DNA from: an uncultured Acetatifactor sp.
GTDB lineage: Bacteria; Bacillota; Clostridia; Lachnospirales; Lachnospiraceae
Length of the DNA stretch: 64,000 nucleotides
NCBI GenBank assembly: GCA_910578215.1
Contig: CAJTPH010000007.1
Location: 33,449 to 97,448, forward strand
Direction: 5' to 3'
This document shows, in pieces, positions 17,348-25,829 of the stretch. Position numbers and translations under genes: made by a program. The first letter of the stretch is position 1. The number at the start of each line of letters is the position of its first letter. The notes beneath the pieces were generated by a model. The model did no database searches. It saw only the letters and a list, made by a program, of their open reading frames with translations, and was not told the origin of the DNA.

Positions 17348-18919
17348 ATGGACAAATTTACGGTTTTAAAAAGATATTTCGGCTACGATTCCTTTCGTGA
17401 AGGACAGGAGCTCTTAATTGACAGCATTTTGAGCGGCAGGGACGTGCTGGGCATCATGCCCACCGGGGCGGGAAAATCGATCTGCTATCAGGTGCCGGCG
17501 CTGATGCTGCCCGGAATTACCCTGGTCATATCTCCGCTTATCTCTCTGATGAAGGATCAGGTTCAGACACTGAACCAGGCGGGCGTACATGCCGCATACA
17601 TAAACAGCTCACTGACGGAAAATCAGATAAGCAAGGCGCTGCTGCTTGCGGAGCGGGGGCAGTACAAAATCATCTATGTGGCCCCGGAGCGCCTGGAAAC
17701 CTATGGCTTTCAGCATTTTGCCAGCAATGTGGATATCAGCATGGTGGCGGTGGACGAGGCGCACTGTATTTCCCAATGGGGGCAGGATTTCCGCCCCAGC
17801 TATCTGAAAATTGTACAGTTTGTGAAGGGGTTTTCGGACAGGCCGGTGCTTGGCGCTTTTACGGCGACTGCAACCGAGACGGTAAAGGATGATATTCTGA
17901 ACACGCTGGAGCTTCAGAGACCGCAGCTTTTAATCACGGGCTATGACAGGAAGAACCTTTTTTTCGGCGTTGAAAAGGTAAAGGAAAAGGATGCGTACCT
18001 GCTGCGTTATGTAAAGGCTCACAGCGGGGAAAGCGGCATTATTTACTGCGCCACGCGAAAAAATGTGGAAAAGGTTTACGGGCTTTTGTGGGAGAATGAC
18101 ATGCCGGTGACAAAATACCACGCAGGGCTTTCTGCCGATGAGAGAAGGCGGAACCAGGATGATTTTATATACGACAAAAAATCCATCGTTGTGGCTACAA
18201 ACGCCTTCGGAATGGGAATTGACAAGTCCAATGTCCGCTATGTGCTGCACTACAATATGCCTCAGAGCATGGAGAATTATTATCAGGAGGCAGGGCGCGC
18301 GGGACGCGACGGGGAGGAGGCGGAGTGCATTCTGCTGTATTCCCCCCAGGATGTGATGATCAACCGCTATCTGATTCAAAACAAGGAGCAGAACACGGAG
18401 GATTTCACAGAACAGGAGCTGGAGGAGATTCGCAGGCGGGATGAGGAAAGATTGAAGAAAATGACCTTTTACAGCACCACGGGGAAATGCCTGCGCACCT
18501 ACATTCTCCGCTATTTCGGGGAATGGAGGACTGAGGATTGCGGCAACTGCTCCTGCTGCGTGTGTAAGGCAGAACCGGAGAGGGTGCCTGCGGAGCCTGT
18601 CTTTATTCCCGGCGTCCAGACGGATCTGGTGGCTACCTACAGCCATAAAAAAGCCCCCAAGGGACGGCCTGCGGACAGCCTGGACAAGCGCCAGAGGGAA
18701 TGCTTTGAGACCCTGCGGGCGCTGCGTCTGGAGATCGCCAGGGAGGAGGGCGTGCCTCCTTATGTGGTTTTCTCGGATAAAACGCTTATTGACATGTGCG
18801 AAAAAATGCCGGATACAAAAGAAAAAATGCTTATGGTGTCCGGTGTGGGGGAGCTGAAATACGAAAGGTACGGCAGCAGGTTTCTTAAGATATTGACGGC
18901 AGACCAGACGGGGAGCTGA
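17348..18919 (+). CDS. recQ: ATP-dependent DNA helicase RecQ
   Basis: 523 residues, a little shorter than E. coli RecQ. It unwinds DNA 3' to 5' in repair and recombination. In order: motif 0 (FGYDSFREGQ, 11-20), Walker A MPTGAGKSICYQ (37-48), DEAH box AVDEAHCISQWGQDFRPSY (134-152, including the aromatic-rich loop), motif III GAFTATAT, motifs IV-VI ending QEAGRAGRDGE. The zinc-binding subdomain has Cys ligands in CLRTYILRYFGE and DCGNCSCCVC. A winged-helix segment seems short or missing, and an HRDC domain (about 450-520, DKRQRECFETLRALRLEIAR) ends the protein. ATG 17348 is preceded by AAAGGA. Confidence 0.95.
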   Translation: MDKFTVLKRYFGYDSFREGQELLIDSILSGRDVLGIMPTGAGKSICYQVPALMLPGITLVISPLISLMKDQVQTLNQAGVHAAYINSSLTENQISKALLLAERGQYKIIYVAPERLETYGFQHFASNVDISMVAVDEAHCISQWGQDFRPSYLKIVQFVKGFSDRPVLGAFTATATETVKDDILNTLELQRPQLLITGYDRKNLFFGVEKVKEKDAYLLRYVKAHSGESGIIYCATRKNVEKVYGLLWENDMPVTKYHAGLSADERRRNQDDFIYDKKSIVVATNAFGMGIDKSNVRYVLHYNMPQSMENYYQEAGRAGRDGEEAECILLYSPQDVMINRYLIQNKEQNTEDFTEQELEEIRRRDEERLKKMTFYSTTGKCLRTYILRYFGEWRTEDCGNCSCCVCKAEPERVPAEPVFIPGVQTDLVATYSHKKAPKGRPADSLDKRQRECFETLRALRLEIAREEGVPPYVVFSDKTLIDMCEKMPDTKEKMLMVSGVGELKYERYGSRFLKILTADQTGS

Positions 18920-18955
18920 GCAAAATTTTGGAGTGCAAATTGCTGAATAAAAATA

Positions 18956-18984
18956 TTGCATATATATTTGTATTGTGATAGAAT
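18956..18984 (+). promoter_or_regulatory. Promoter downstream of recQ
   Basis: TTGCAT (18956-18961) and TAGAAT (18979-18984) with 17 bases between. There is no coding frame for 330 bases downstream, so it more likely drives a non-coding RNA than directly the nuclease gene. Confidence 0.55.
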
Positions 18985-18990
18985 AAATAC

Positions 18991-19135
18991 AAAGCATATA
19001 TTCTTTGGATCTCTGGCAGCCTAAGCTGTTCGCAACCGGGAGTTCTCCTGTATGGCTTCAATGAAATCTGTGCTTTTATTCCACATTATTAATTAGGCAT
19101 GGATTCCGGGAAAGCCTTTGGCAGGAGGAAGATGA
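18991..19135 (+). ncRNA. Candidate small RNA, possibly 6S-like
   Basis: A non-coding stretch directly behind a near-consensus promoter. The segment TGTTCGCAACCGGGAGTTCT resembles the 5' conserved block of 6S RNA as known from E. coli (TGTTCGCAAGCGGG). TTCTCCTG...GGCTT (about 19042-19060) can pair with AAGCC...CAGGAGGAA (about 19111-19130), giving a long hairpin with a large open loop, as 6S RNA has. The outer closing stem is not convincing and no terminator is seen before the dispersed repeat. Identity therefore remains a guess. Confidence 0.35.
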
Positions 19136-19139
19136 AATT

Positions 19140-19240
19140 TATCCCTGCAAACAATGAGCCAAGCCGATGCGTCAGCATCCATTTGGCGAATGCCGCGAGG
19201 GTCAAATACCCCGCAGCTTGCTGCGAGGGCTTTGATTTTT
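19140..19240. repeat. Dispersed structured repeat, copy C
   Basis: Matches the left part of copy A: CAATGAGCCAAGC, a GATGCGTCAGCATC hairpin, CATTTGGCGAATGCCGCGAG, GGTCAAA. It then jumps straight to a hairpin CCCCGCAG-CTTG-CTGCGAGG and CTTTGATTTT, lacking the middle part. It lies about 80 bases upstream of the Rpn-family nuclease gene. Confidence 0.85.
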
Positions 19241-19317
19241 GATGTCTGCCGGCATATGTCGGCGCGGCATGTTTGCGGCAGCCGTTTTTCCTTCGGATTC
19301 CATGAGAAGGAGGAGCG

Positions 19318-20274
19318 ATGAAAAAGAAAAAGGGGAAACAGGAAGGGGCACAAGGAAAAAAACAGGCAAGAAAGCAGTACAAGGATACGATTTTCAGAAT
19401 GCTGTTTTGCGACAGGGAGCATCTCCTGGAACTGTATAATGCGGTCAGCGGAAGAAACTGCGAAGATCCGGAGCTGCTGGAGATTGTGACATTGGAAAAC
19501 GCTATTTATATGGGAGTCAAAAATGATCTGGCGTTTCTGGTGGATTTTCATCTGTACCTGTATGAACACCAATCTACCGTGAATCTCAATATGCCGTTTC
19601 GTTTTCTGCAATATGTGACTGAAGAATATGGCAGGCTCACCGCGGGAGAAAATATATACGGCAGCCGGCAGGTACTGCTTCCTGCACCGCACTTTGTCGT
19701 GTTTTATAACGGAAAGAGCCCGTATCCTGAGAGAAGGGTTATGAGGCTTTCTGACGCCTTTCGATTGCAGGATAGCGAGCCGCAGCTGGAGCTTAGGGCT
19801 TTAATCTTGAATATTAACAAGGGATATAATACAGAGCTGAAGAAGCATTGCCGGACACTGGACGAGTATATGCAATATGTGGACAGAGTCAGAGGGTATG
19901 CTGCCGCCATGCCTATGGAAAAGGCAGTTGATCGGGCGGTGGACGAGTGCATTGACGAGGGAATCCTAAAGAATTTTCTTCTGGCAAACAAAGCGGAGGT
20001 AAAGCGCATGAGCATCTATGAATATGATGAGGAGGCGGCCAGACAGGCCATACGTATAGAGGAATATGCGAGAGGCAGAGCGGAGGGAATTGAAGAAGGA
20101 ATAGAGAAAGGAATAGAGAAAGGAATAGAGGTTCTGATTCTTGACAATGTTGAAAATGGCATCAAGAAAGAAGTAATCATTGCAAAGCTGATAAAAAGGT
20201 TTGGAATAAGCGAGCTTCAAGCAGAGAAGTATTTTGAAAAGTCGAAATTACGTACTTTTCAGGACTGCCTGTAA
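19318..20274 (+). CDS. Rpn-family recombination-promoting nuclease / putative transposase
   Basis: 318 residues of the PD-(D/E)XK superfamily. The N-terminus is very basic (MKKKKGKQEG), then comes the family opening QYKDTIFRMLFCDREHLLEL. The nuclease core is visible: LENAIYMGVKNDLAFLVDFH supplies the Asp, and LYLYEHQSTVNLNMPFRFLQ holds the E-x-Q motif (about 70-105). The C-terminal part has the glycine-rich repeats EGIEEGIEKGIEKGIE common in this family before a helical tail. Members stimulate RecA-independent recombination and are often near repeats. AAGGAGGAG precedes ATG 19318. A copy of the dispersed repeat is immediately upstream. Confidence 0.88.
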   Translation: MKKKKGKQEGAQGKKQARKQYKDTIFRMLFCDREHLLELYNAVSGRNCEDPELLEIVTLENAIYMGVKNDLAFLVDFHLYLYEHQSTVNLNMPFRFLQYVTEEYGRLTAGENIYGSRQVLLPAPHFVVFYNGKSPYPERRVMRLSDAFRLQDSEPQLELRALILNINKGYNTELKKHCRTLDEYMQYVDRVRGYAAAMPMEKAVDRAVDECIDEGILKNFLLANKAEVKRMSIYEYDEEAARQAIRIEEYARGRAEGIEEGIEKGIEKGIEVLILDNVENGIKKEVIIAKLIKRFGISELQAEKYFEKSKLRTFQDCL

Positions 20275-20281
20275 TTTTGTA

Positions 20282-20310
20282 TTGACATTGTTTCAACGCG
20301 CCACTATAAT
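20282..20310 (+). promoter_or_regulatory. Consensus sigma-A promoter of the oxidoreductase leader
   Basis: A perfect TTGACA (20282-20287), a 17-base spacer and a perfect TATAAT (20305-20310). Transcription should begin near 20317, at the start of the T-box-like leader. Confidence 0.9.
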
Positions 20311-20316
20311 AAAGTG

Positions 20317-20584
20317 TAAGTCGGAATCCAGGCTTTTGGGTTTCCGGGATAAATGCATTGACGGAGACAGTACTATGGCGTGAAAGGTCACAGAGAGCCG
20401 CTGAAAGCTGAGAGGCGGTCCGAGTAAAGCGATGGGAAGATCCCTCCCGAGCAGCGGCACGAAAGCGCGAGCGAATAGATGCCGACGGTTTCCTCCCGTC
20501 AAAGGGGACGCATATGCTGGTATGTCGTAAATGGGATTGCGAGTGAAGGAATGAGCTTCTGCCGTTTACGGCGGAAGCTTTTTT
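20317..20584 (+). promoter_or_regulatory. T-box-like leader upstream of the 2-oxoacid:ferredoxin oxidoreductase operon
   Basis: Features typical of T-boxes occur in order: GACGGAGACAGTA (20360-20372), TCACAGAGAGCCGC with its returning GGCGGT, GGGAAGATCCCTCCCGAGC (specifier region), and ATGCCGACGG...CCCGTCA (stem III-like). A strong terminator AGCTTCTGCCG-TTTA-CGGCGGAAGCT plus T run ends it (20554-20584). The specifier reads GAT (Asp) if placed directly after GAA, or ATC (Ile) with a one-base shift. The T-box proper is degenerate: TGCTGGTATGTCG (20515-20527) or ATGGGATTGCGAG (20531-20543). UGGU in the first would suit an A73 tRNA such as tRNA-Ile. Effector amino acid unresolved. Confidence 0.6.
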
Positions 20585-20751
20585 AAGTTGTGCCTCCGGA
20601 TGCGCATTTATTCCGCTGACAATGCGTTCAATCAGGAGATGATTCAATCAGGATATTTTTTGTCCGGGATGGGTCAGACTCCATCGAGTTTAAGCAGGGA
20701 TTGAGGAAGGGACTCCGTAAGGCTCAGAAAACTAGGAAAGGATGAAGCAGG

Positions 20752-21333
20752 ATGAGACATTTGACAGAAATCAGGTGGCACGGGAGAGGGGGGCAGGGAG
20801 CCAAGACGGCGGCACTGCTGCTTGCCGACGTGGCATTTCAGGCGGGGAAGCATGTACAGGGATTTCCGGAGTATGGTCCGGAGAGAATGGGAGCGCCTAT
20901 TACCGCTTACGACCGTATCAGCGACAATGAAATCCGGGTACACTCCAATATTTATGATCCGGATTTTGTGGCAGTGGTGGATGATACGCTGCTGTACTCC
21001 GTGGATGTGACGGAGGGGTTAAAGCCGGACGGCGGGATTCTGGTCAATACCAGAAAGCCCAAAGAAGAAATACTTCCTCTCTTAAAGGGGTATCCGGGAA
21101 GGGTATACATAATAGACGCCCATAAGGTAAGCATGGAGACCCTGGGGCAGTATTTTCCCAACACGCCCATGCTTGCGGCGATGGTAAAAATTTCCGAGGT
21201 GATGGATATAGATGTGTTTTTGAGAGAGATGGAAAGCTCTCTGCAGCATAAATTTGCAAGAAAGCCGGAGGTTCTGGAGGGTAATCTGAAGGCGCTTAGG
21301 CTTGCTCTGGAGGAGGTAGTACAATGTCAGTAA
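20752..21333 (+). CDS. porG: 2-oxoacid:ferredoxin oxidoreductase, gamma subunit
   Basis: 193 residues. This subunit belongs to pyruvate or branched-chain 2-oxoacid:ferredoxin oxidoreductases, which convert 2-oxoacid, CoA and ferredoxin into acyl-CoA, CO2 and reduced ferredoxin. The signature is RWHGRGGQGAKTAALLLADV near the N-terminus (8-27), followed by FPEYGPERMGAPITAYDRIS. Length is usual for a separate gamma chain. The last ten bases overlap the delta gene. The leader before it carries a T-box-like element. The symbol is given by analogy with pyruvate enzymes; the substrate could instead be 2-oxoisovalerate (vor). Confidence 0.9.
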   Translation: MRHLTEIRWHGRGGQGAKTAALLLADVAFQAGKHVQGFPEYGPERMGAPITAYDRISDNEIRVHSNIYDPDFVAVVDDTLLYSVDVTEGLKPDGGILVNTRKPKEEILPLLKGYPGRVYIIDAHKVSMETLGQYFPNTPMLAAMVKISEVMDIDVFLREMESSLQHKFARKPEVLEGNLKALRLALEEVVQCQ

Positions 21334-21626
21334 AAGCGGAAGACATCAACGAAAAATCAAAATGGCAGGATATGACGGAGGGCTTGCAGATCTATGAGCC
21401 TGCCACGTCCAGGCAGTTTCATACCGGGGAGTGGAGGACACAGACCCCCGTGCTGGACGAGAAAAAGTGCAGGCAGTGCCTGCTGTGTGTGCCTTACTGC
21501 CCTGACAGCTGTATCCCTGTAGAGAATAATAAAAGGCAGGAATTCGATTACGACCACTGCAAGGGCTGCGGCATCTGCGCGAAGGCCTGCCCCTTCGGCG
21601 CGATTTCCATGCAGGAGGGCAAATAG
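21324..21626 (+). CDS. porD: 2-oxoacid:ferredoxin oxidoreductase, delta subunit (2[4Fe-4S] ferredoxin-like)
   Basis: 100 residues. Two cluster-binding motifs carry electrons from the catalytic subunits to free ferredoxin: CRQCLLCVPYCPDSC (about 50-64) and CKGCGICAKACPFGA (about 80-94). The N-terminal 45 residues are the usual delta-chain arm. GGAGG lies seven bases before ATG 21324, inside the end of the gamma gene, so translation is coupled. The next gene follows after about 100 bases. Confidence 0.93.
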   Translation: MSVKAEDINEKSKWQDMTEGLQIYEPATSRQFHTGEWRTQTPVLDEKKCRQCLLCVPYCPDSCIPVENNKRQEFDYDHCKGCGICAKACPFGAISMQEGK

Positions 21627-21723
21627 TAAAAAGGAATTAATAAAGGGATTATAAAAAACCGAAACGAAAAAACCAAAATATATAAATCGGAATCACAAAA
21701 ACAGTCTTGAATAGGAGAATTTT

Positions 21724-22905
21724 ATGTCGCAGAGAACACGTATGTCCGGCAATGAGGCGGTGGCGTATGCCATCAGGCAGGTAAATCCCGATGTCATGCC
21801 GGCGTTTCCAATCACTCCATCTACGGAGATTCCTCAGTTTGTGGCTTCCATGATCGCAAACGGGGAGATAGATACAGAGTTTATCCCGGTGGAGAGTGAG
21901 CACAGCTCCATGAGCGCCACCATGGGCGCCTCCGCCGCGGGGGTAAGGGCGATCACGGCCACGTCCTCCTGCGGTCTTGCGCTGATGTGGGAGGTGCTGT
22001 ATGTGGCGGCGTCCAGCCGCCTGCCCATCGTGATGGCGGTGGTAAACAGAGGTCTGACAGGCCCTTTAAATATCAATGCGGAGCATTCCGATAGCATGGG
22101 GGCAAGGGATTCCGGCTGGATTCAGATCTATGCAGAGAACAATCAGGAGGCATATGACAATTTCCTGCAGGCACACCGCATTGCGGAGCACAGGGATGTG
22201 CATCTGCCGGTTATGATCTGTCAGGACGGGTTTATCACCAGTCATGCCGTAGAAAACATTACCCTGTGGGATGACGAGCCCATCAGGAAGTTTGTTGGCG
22301 AGTATCAGCCGGAGCATTATCTTCTGAAGGAGGATGAAGCCATGGCGGTAGGTCCCTACGCGGTTTCAAGCTATTGCATGGAGGCAAAGAAGGCGCAGGC
22401 GGAGGCAATGAAGCGCGCGAAGCAGGTCATCCTGGATGTGGCGGAGGAATTTGAGGCTGTCACAGGGCAGCGTTACGGCTTTTTTGAGGAGTATAGGCTG
22501 GAGGACGCCGAATACGCGGTGGTGGCAATCGGCTCCGTGTGCGGAACGGCAAAGGATGCCATCGATTTGCTGCGGGAGAAGGGAATTAAGGCAGGGCTTT
22601 TGAAAATAAGGGTGTTCCGCCCCTTCCCCGGCGAGGAGATCGTCAGGGCATTAAAACACTGCAGGGCAATCGGCATTATGGACAGGGCGGAGAGCTACAG
22701 CGGCTGCGGCGGTCCGCTGGGCGCGGAGGTAGGCGCCGCGCTGTACAGGGAGAAGGCTGCGGCGGAGACGGTCAACATTATGTACGGTCTGTCCGGGCGG
22801 GACGTCAGGGTTGAGGATATGGAGGACGTATTTGATAAGCTGCAGAAGCTTGCCGCCGGGGAGATAAGCTTCCCTGAGTACGTTTATCTGGGACTGCGCG
22901 AATAA
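21724..22905 (+). CDS. porA: 2-oxoacid:ferredoxin oxidoreductase, alpha subunit
   Basis: 393 residues, normal for separate alpha chains. The pyrimidine-binding domain opens with RMSGNEAVAYAIRQVNPDVM and FPITPSTEIPQFVA (about 27-40). VESEHSSMSATMGASAAGVR contains the Glu that would activate thiamine diphosphate. TSSCGLALMWEVLYVAA and ARDSGWIQIYAENNQEAYDN are also typical. The C-terminal transketolase-like domain has AIGSVCGTAKDAIDLLREKG. RBS AGGAGAATTTT precedes ATG 21724. With beta it forms the catalytic core. Confidence 0.93.
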   Translation: MSQRTRMSGNEAVAYAIRQVNPDVMPAFPITPSTEIPQFVASMIANGEIDTEFIPVESEHSSMSATMGASAAGVRAITATSSCGLALMWEVLYVAASSRLPIVMAVVNRGLTGPLNINAEHSDSMGARDSGWIQIYAENNQEAYDNFLQAHRIAEHRDVHLPVMICQDGFITSHAVENITLWDDEPIRKFVGEYQPEHYLLKEDEAMAVGPYAVSSYCMEAKKAQAEAMKRAKQVILDVAEEFEAVTGQRYGFFEEYRLEDAEYAVVAIGSVCGTAKDAIDLLREKGIKAGLLKIRVFRPFPGEEIVRALKHCRAIGIMDRAESYSGCGGPLGAEVGAALYREKAAAETVNIMYGLSGRDVRVEDMEDVFDKLQKLAAGEISFPEYVYLGLRE

Positions 22906-23018
22906 TGTCAAAAAGCATATAAGCTCTCAAGGAATGAGAACCAGGTTCCTTGGAAGCTGCGCGGTATTGCCGTAAAAACCTCGGAATTTTCGGATTGCAG
23001 GAAGAATGGAGAAAACCT

Positions 23019-23960
23019 ATGGAACAACAGGCATTTAATTTCAGAGAAATACAGGAAAGGCAGGAGCGTCTGGCTCCGGGGCACAGAATGTGCGCGGGCT
23101 GCGGCGGCTCCATTGCGGTCAGGAACGTGCTGAAGGCGCTTCATCCAGGCGACAGGGCGGTTGTGGGAAACGCCACGGGCTGCCTGGAGGTATCTACCTA
23201 TATGTATCCCTATACGGCTTATGAGGACAGCTACATACACAGCGCCTTTGAGAATGCCGGGGCTACCCTGTCGGGGGTGGAGACGGCTTATCGTGCCCTG
23301 AAGAAAAAGGGAAGGCTCTCCTCGGAATACAAATTCATCACCTTCGGCGGCGACGGCGGCACCTATGATATCGGCCTGCAGTCTCTGTCCGGGGCGATGG
23401 AGAGGGGGCATGACCTGGTGTACGTCTGCTATGACAACGGAGCCTATATGAACACGGGCATTCAGCGCTCCTCCGCCACGCCCCTGTATGCGGATACCAC
23501 CACTACTCCCAGCGGCAGGGTATCCGACGGAAAGCCTCAGGCGCGCAAGGACCTGGCGGCAGTCATCGCCGCCCATAATATTCCCTATGTGGCGCAGACT
23601 ACCTTTATCGGCAACATGAAGGACCTGTATGTGAAGTCCGAGAGAGCGATCTACACGCCCGGTCCGGCGTTTCTGAATATTATGGCTCCCTGTCCCAGAG
23701 GATGGCGCTATGAGACTGACGATATTATTGAGATCTGCAGACTGGGCGTGGAGACCTGCTATTGGCCTTTGTTTGAGGTGGTGGAGGGCAGGTGGATACT
23801 GAATTACAAGCCCAAGAAAAAGCTTCCCCTGGAGGACTTTTTGAGAAAGCAGGGACGCTTTAAGCATTTGTTTGCCTCGGGAAACGAGCATCTTATCGAG
23901 GACTTCCGGCAGGAGGTGGACAGACGCTGGGAGGAGCTTTTAAAGAGGTGTGAGGCGTGA
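23019..23960 (+). CDS. porB: 2-oxoacid:ferredoxin oxidoreductase, beta subunit
   Basis: 313 residues from ATG 23019 (GGAG seven bases before it). It holds thiamine diphosphate and the proximal [4Fe-4S] cluster. Cluster Cys lie in RMCAGCGGSI (about 24-33), NATGCLEVST (about 54-63) and APCPRGW (about 230). The ThDP-binding region is FGGDGGTYDIGLQSLSGAME with YDNGAYMNTGIQRSSATP downstream. Subunit order gamma-delta-alpha-beta is the classical arrangement. The stop overlaps the GTG start of truA. Confidence 0.94.
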   Translation: MEQQAFNFREIQERQERLAPGHRMCAGCGGSIAVRNVLKALHPGDRAVVGNATGCLEVSTYMYPYTAYEDSYIHSAFENAGATLSGVETAYRALKKKGRLSSEYKFITFGGDGGTYDIGLQSLSGAMERGHDLVYVCYDNGAYMNTGIQRSSATPLYADTTTTPSGRVSDGKPQARKDLAAVIAAHNIPYVAQTTFIGNMKDLYVKSERAIYTPGPAFLNIMAPCPRGWRYETDDIIEICRLGVETCYWPLFEVVEGRWILNYKPKKKLPLEDFLRKQGRFKHLFASGNEHLIEDFRQEVDRRWEELLKRCEA

Positions 23961-24778
23961 GAAATTATAAAATGATCATTCAGTACGACGGCACCCGTTA
24001 CGCCGGATGGCAGAGACAGCCGGGCAAGGCCACGATTCAGGGCAAGCTGGAGAGCGTTTTAAGCCTTATGTGCGGCAGGGAGGTGGAGGTCATCGGCGCG
24101 GGACGTACCGACGCCGGGGTTCATGCCAGAGGTATGACGGCCAACGCCGTACTGGGACTGCGGCCTGGGACAGGGCAGGAGATTGAACAAAAGGCGGAGC
24201 CCGGAGCCGGTCATAAGCAAGAGCTTGTGACAGCGGTGATGACAGAACTCACCCCGGAGAATATCAGGGATTATTTAAACCGGTATCTGCCGGAGGACAT
24301 TGCCGTGACGGAGGTTAGAGAGGCGTCGCCAAGGTTCCATGCCCGCTATAACGCCCTTGGCAAGACCTACCGTTATACCTGTTACGACGGGGATGTAAAG
24401 CCTGTCTTTGACAGGAGGTACTGTACCTTTCTGGAAGAAAAGCCCGATCTGGAGTTAATGCGCCAAGCGGCGGAGGTTTTGAAGGGAACCCATGACTTCC
24501 GGAATTTTTGTGTAAATCCCAAGATGAAGAAATCCACGGTCCGCTGTGTGGACGGAATTGATATTGATAGGGAGGACGGATATATCCGGTTCACCTTCCA
24601 CGGCAACGGCTTTCTGCAGAATATGGTGCGCATTATGGTGGGAACTCTTTTGGAGGCAGGCTGCGGAAGAATGACGGCAGAGCAGGTGAAGGAGGTGCTG
24701 AATAATCCCCACAGGCAGAAGGCAGGTCCCACGGCGCCCGCCCAGGGGCTTTGCCTTATGAGTGTGGATTATGACTGA
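23957..24778 (+). CDS. truA: tRNA pseudouridine synthase A
   Basis: 273 residues. The enzyme makes pseudouridine at positions 38-40 of the tRNA anticodon arm. YDGTRYAGWQRQP (about 10-22), the catalytic Asp in GAGRTDAGVHARG (about 48-60) and RFHARYNALGKTYRY (about 125-140) are clear. FRNFC and FLQNMVRIMVGTLLEAGCGR complete the family pattern. An extra charged insert of roughly 20 residues (about 75-95, GQEIEQKAEPGAGHKQE) separates the two halves. The GTG start overlaps the end of porB (GTGA), so this gene rides on the oxidoreductase transcript. Confidence 0.95.
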   Translation: MRNYKMIIQYDGTRYAGWQRQPGKATIQGKLESVLSLMCGREVEVIGAGRTDAGVHARGMTANAVLGLRPGTGQEIEQKAEPGAGHKQELVTAVMTELTPENIRDYLNRYLPEDIAVTEVREASPRFHARYNALGKTYRYTCYDGDVKPVFDRRYCTFLEEKPDLELMRQAAEVLKGTHDFRNFCVNPKMKKSTVRCVDGIDIDREDGYIRFTFHGNGFLQNMVRIMVGTLLEAGCGRMTAEQVKEVLNNPHRQKAGPTAPAQGLCLMSVDYD

Positions 24779-24951
24779 ATCTGTAGAATATACATGAATT
24801 TTCTAAAGATGACTGCAAGCTTTACTCAAAAAATCAAGCATATAACGGTTTTGTCTGATATTATTTATTTATGATATCGTTGTGTGCATGAGTCCGGCGG
24901 GCAGAAAGAGCATTGTGTTCAAAAACAGTTCGTGTTGCAAAACGCAAGAAA

Positions 24952-24980
24952 GGCCCTGCGGTCAGCCGCGGGGTCTTTAA
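24952..24980 (+). terminator. Rho-independent terminator after truA
   Basis: GGCCCTGCGG pairs with CCGCGGGGTC around a TCAG loop, followed by TTTAATT. The 170 bases between truA and this hairpin show no gene. Confidence 0.7.
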
Positions 24981-25016
24981 TTAGTATATGCGCCAAAGCA
25001 TACAGGAGGAATAAAA

Positions 25017-25829
25017 ATGAATAAAACGGAAAACCTGAAGCTCCTGGCAGCGGCGCTGGAGTATATCGAAAAGCATCTTCAGGAGGAGCTGAACACGGAA
25101 GACGTTGCCATGGCCTGCTTTTGTTCCAAGTCCACTCTGGAAAAGCTTTTTCGATATGTAAATCACCTGTCTGTCCGGGAATATCTGATCCGCAGGCGCA
25201 TGACCCTTGCCGCAAGGAAGCTCTGGGAGAATCCGAAGTCCGGCATAATGGATGTGGCGCTGGAATACGGCTACAGCAGTCATGAGGCGTTTACTCGTGC
25301 ATTCAAACAGATATGGAACTGTAACCCTTCCGAATTTCGGGAAAGACGCCGATATTTGGAGTTGTTTCCAAGGCTGAATGTGGCCCTGGAGGAAGGAGAA
25401 AATTTTATGAGTAGCCGCAAACAGGTAGATATCAGCGAAATGTATGATCTGTTCCGGAGCAGAAAGGATTGTTATTTTGTGTGCTGCGATATTGCGCAGT
25501 TGGTACATATTAACGGCATTTCTCACAAGGCGGGGGATCTTGCCATTCTGGAGACACTCCGGCGCATGGAGGAAGCCGCGGGCGCAGAGGACGTCATATT
25601 CCGTATCGGCGGGGATGAGTTTGCCATGCTTACGGCGAGCGCGGAGCGGGGCTATGCGGAGGGTGTGGCGGAAAAAATCAGCGTCATGAATGGGAGGAGT
25701 TTCTCTTTTGAGGGGCAGGAAATTCCTTTGTTGCTTCATGTAGGCACAGCCAGGTATCAGGGAAGGACCTTGCAGTACAATGAGCTGCTTTCGGAGCTGC
25801 ATACGGCAATAATGGAGAGCAAGAAATGA
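25017..25829 (+). CDS. AraC-type regulator fused to a GGDEF domain
   Basis: 270 residues in two parts. Residues about 8-112 are an AraC DNA-binding domain with both helix-turn-helix units (LNTEDVAMACFCSKSTLEKL and MDVALEYGYSSHEAFTRAFK, ending CNPSEFRERRRY). Residues about 140-268 are a GGDEF domain, with DVIFRIGGDEFAMLTA as the intact active-site loop. A diguanylate cyclase would make c-di-GMP from two GTP. The domain is short at its N-terminal end, so it could instead be a GTP or c-di-GMP sensor. A DNA-binding head with a GGDEF tail in one chain is an uncommon pairing. AGGAGG precedes ATG 25017; the stop overlaps the next start (ATGA). Confidence 0.85.
   Translation: MNKTENLKLLAAALEYIEKHLQEELNTEDVAMACFCSKSTLEKLFRYVNHLSVREYLIRRRMTLAARKLWENPKSGIMDVALEYGYSSHEAFTRAFKQIWNCNPSEFRERRRYLELFPRLNVALEEGENFMSSRKQVDISEMYDLFRSRKDCYFVCCDIAQLVHINGISHKAGDLAILETLRRMEEAAGAEDVIFRIGGDEFAMLTASAERGYAEGVAEKISVMNGRSFSFEGQEIPLLLHVGTARYQGRTLQYNELLSELHTAIMESKK

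Noticed and set aside
17930..18997. A 355-codon minus-strand open frame
   Set aside because: Antisense to recQ, no family resemblance, no ribosome-binding site at its start.
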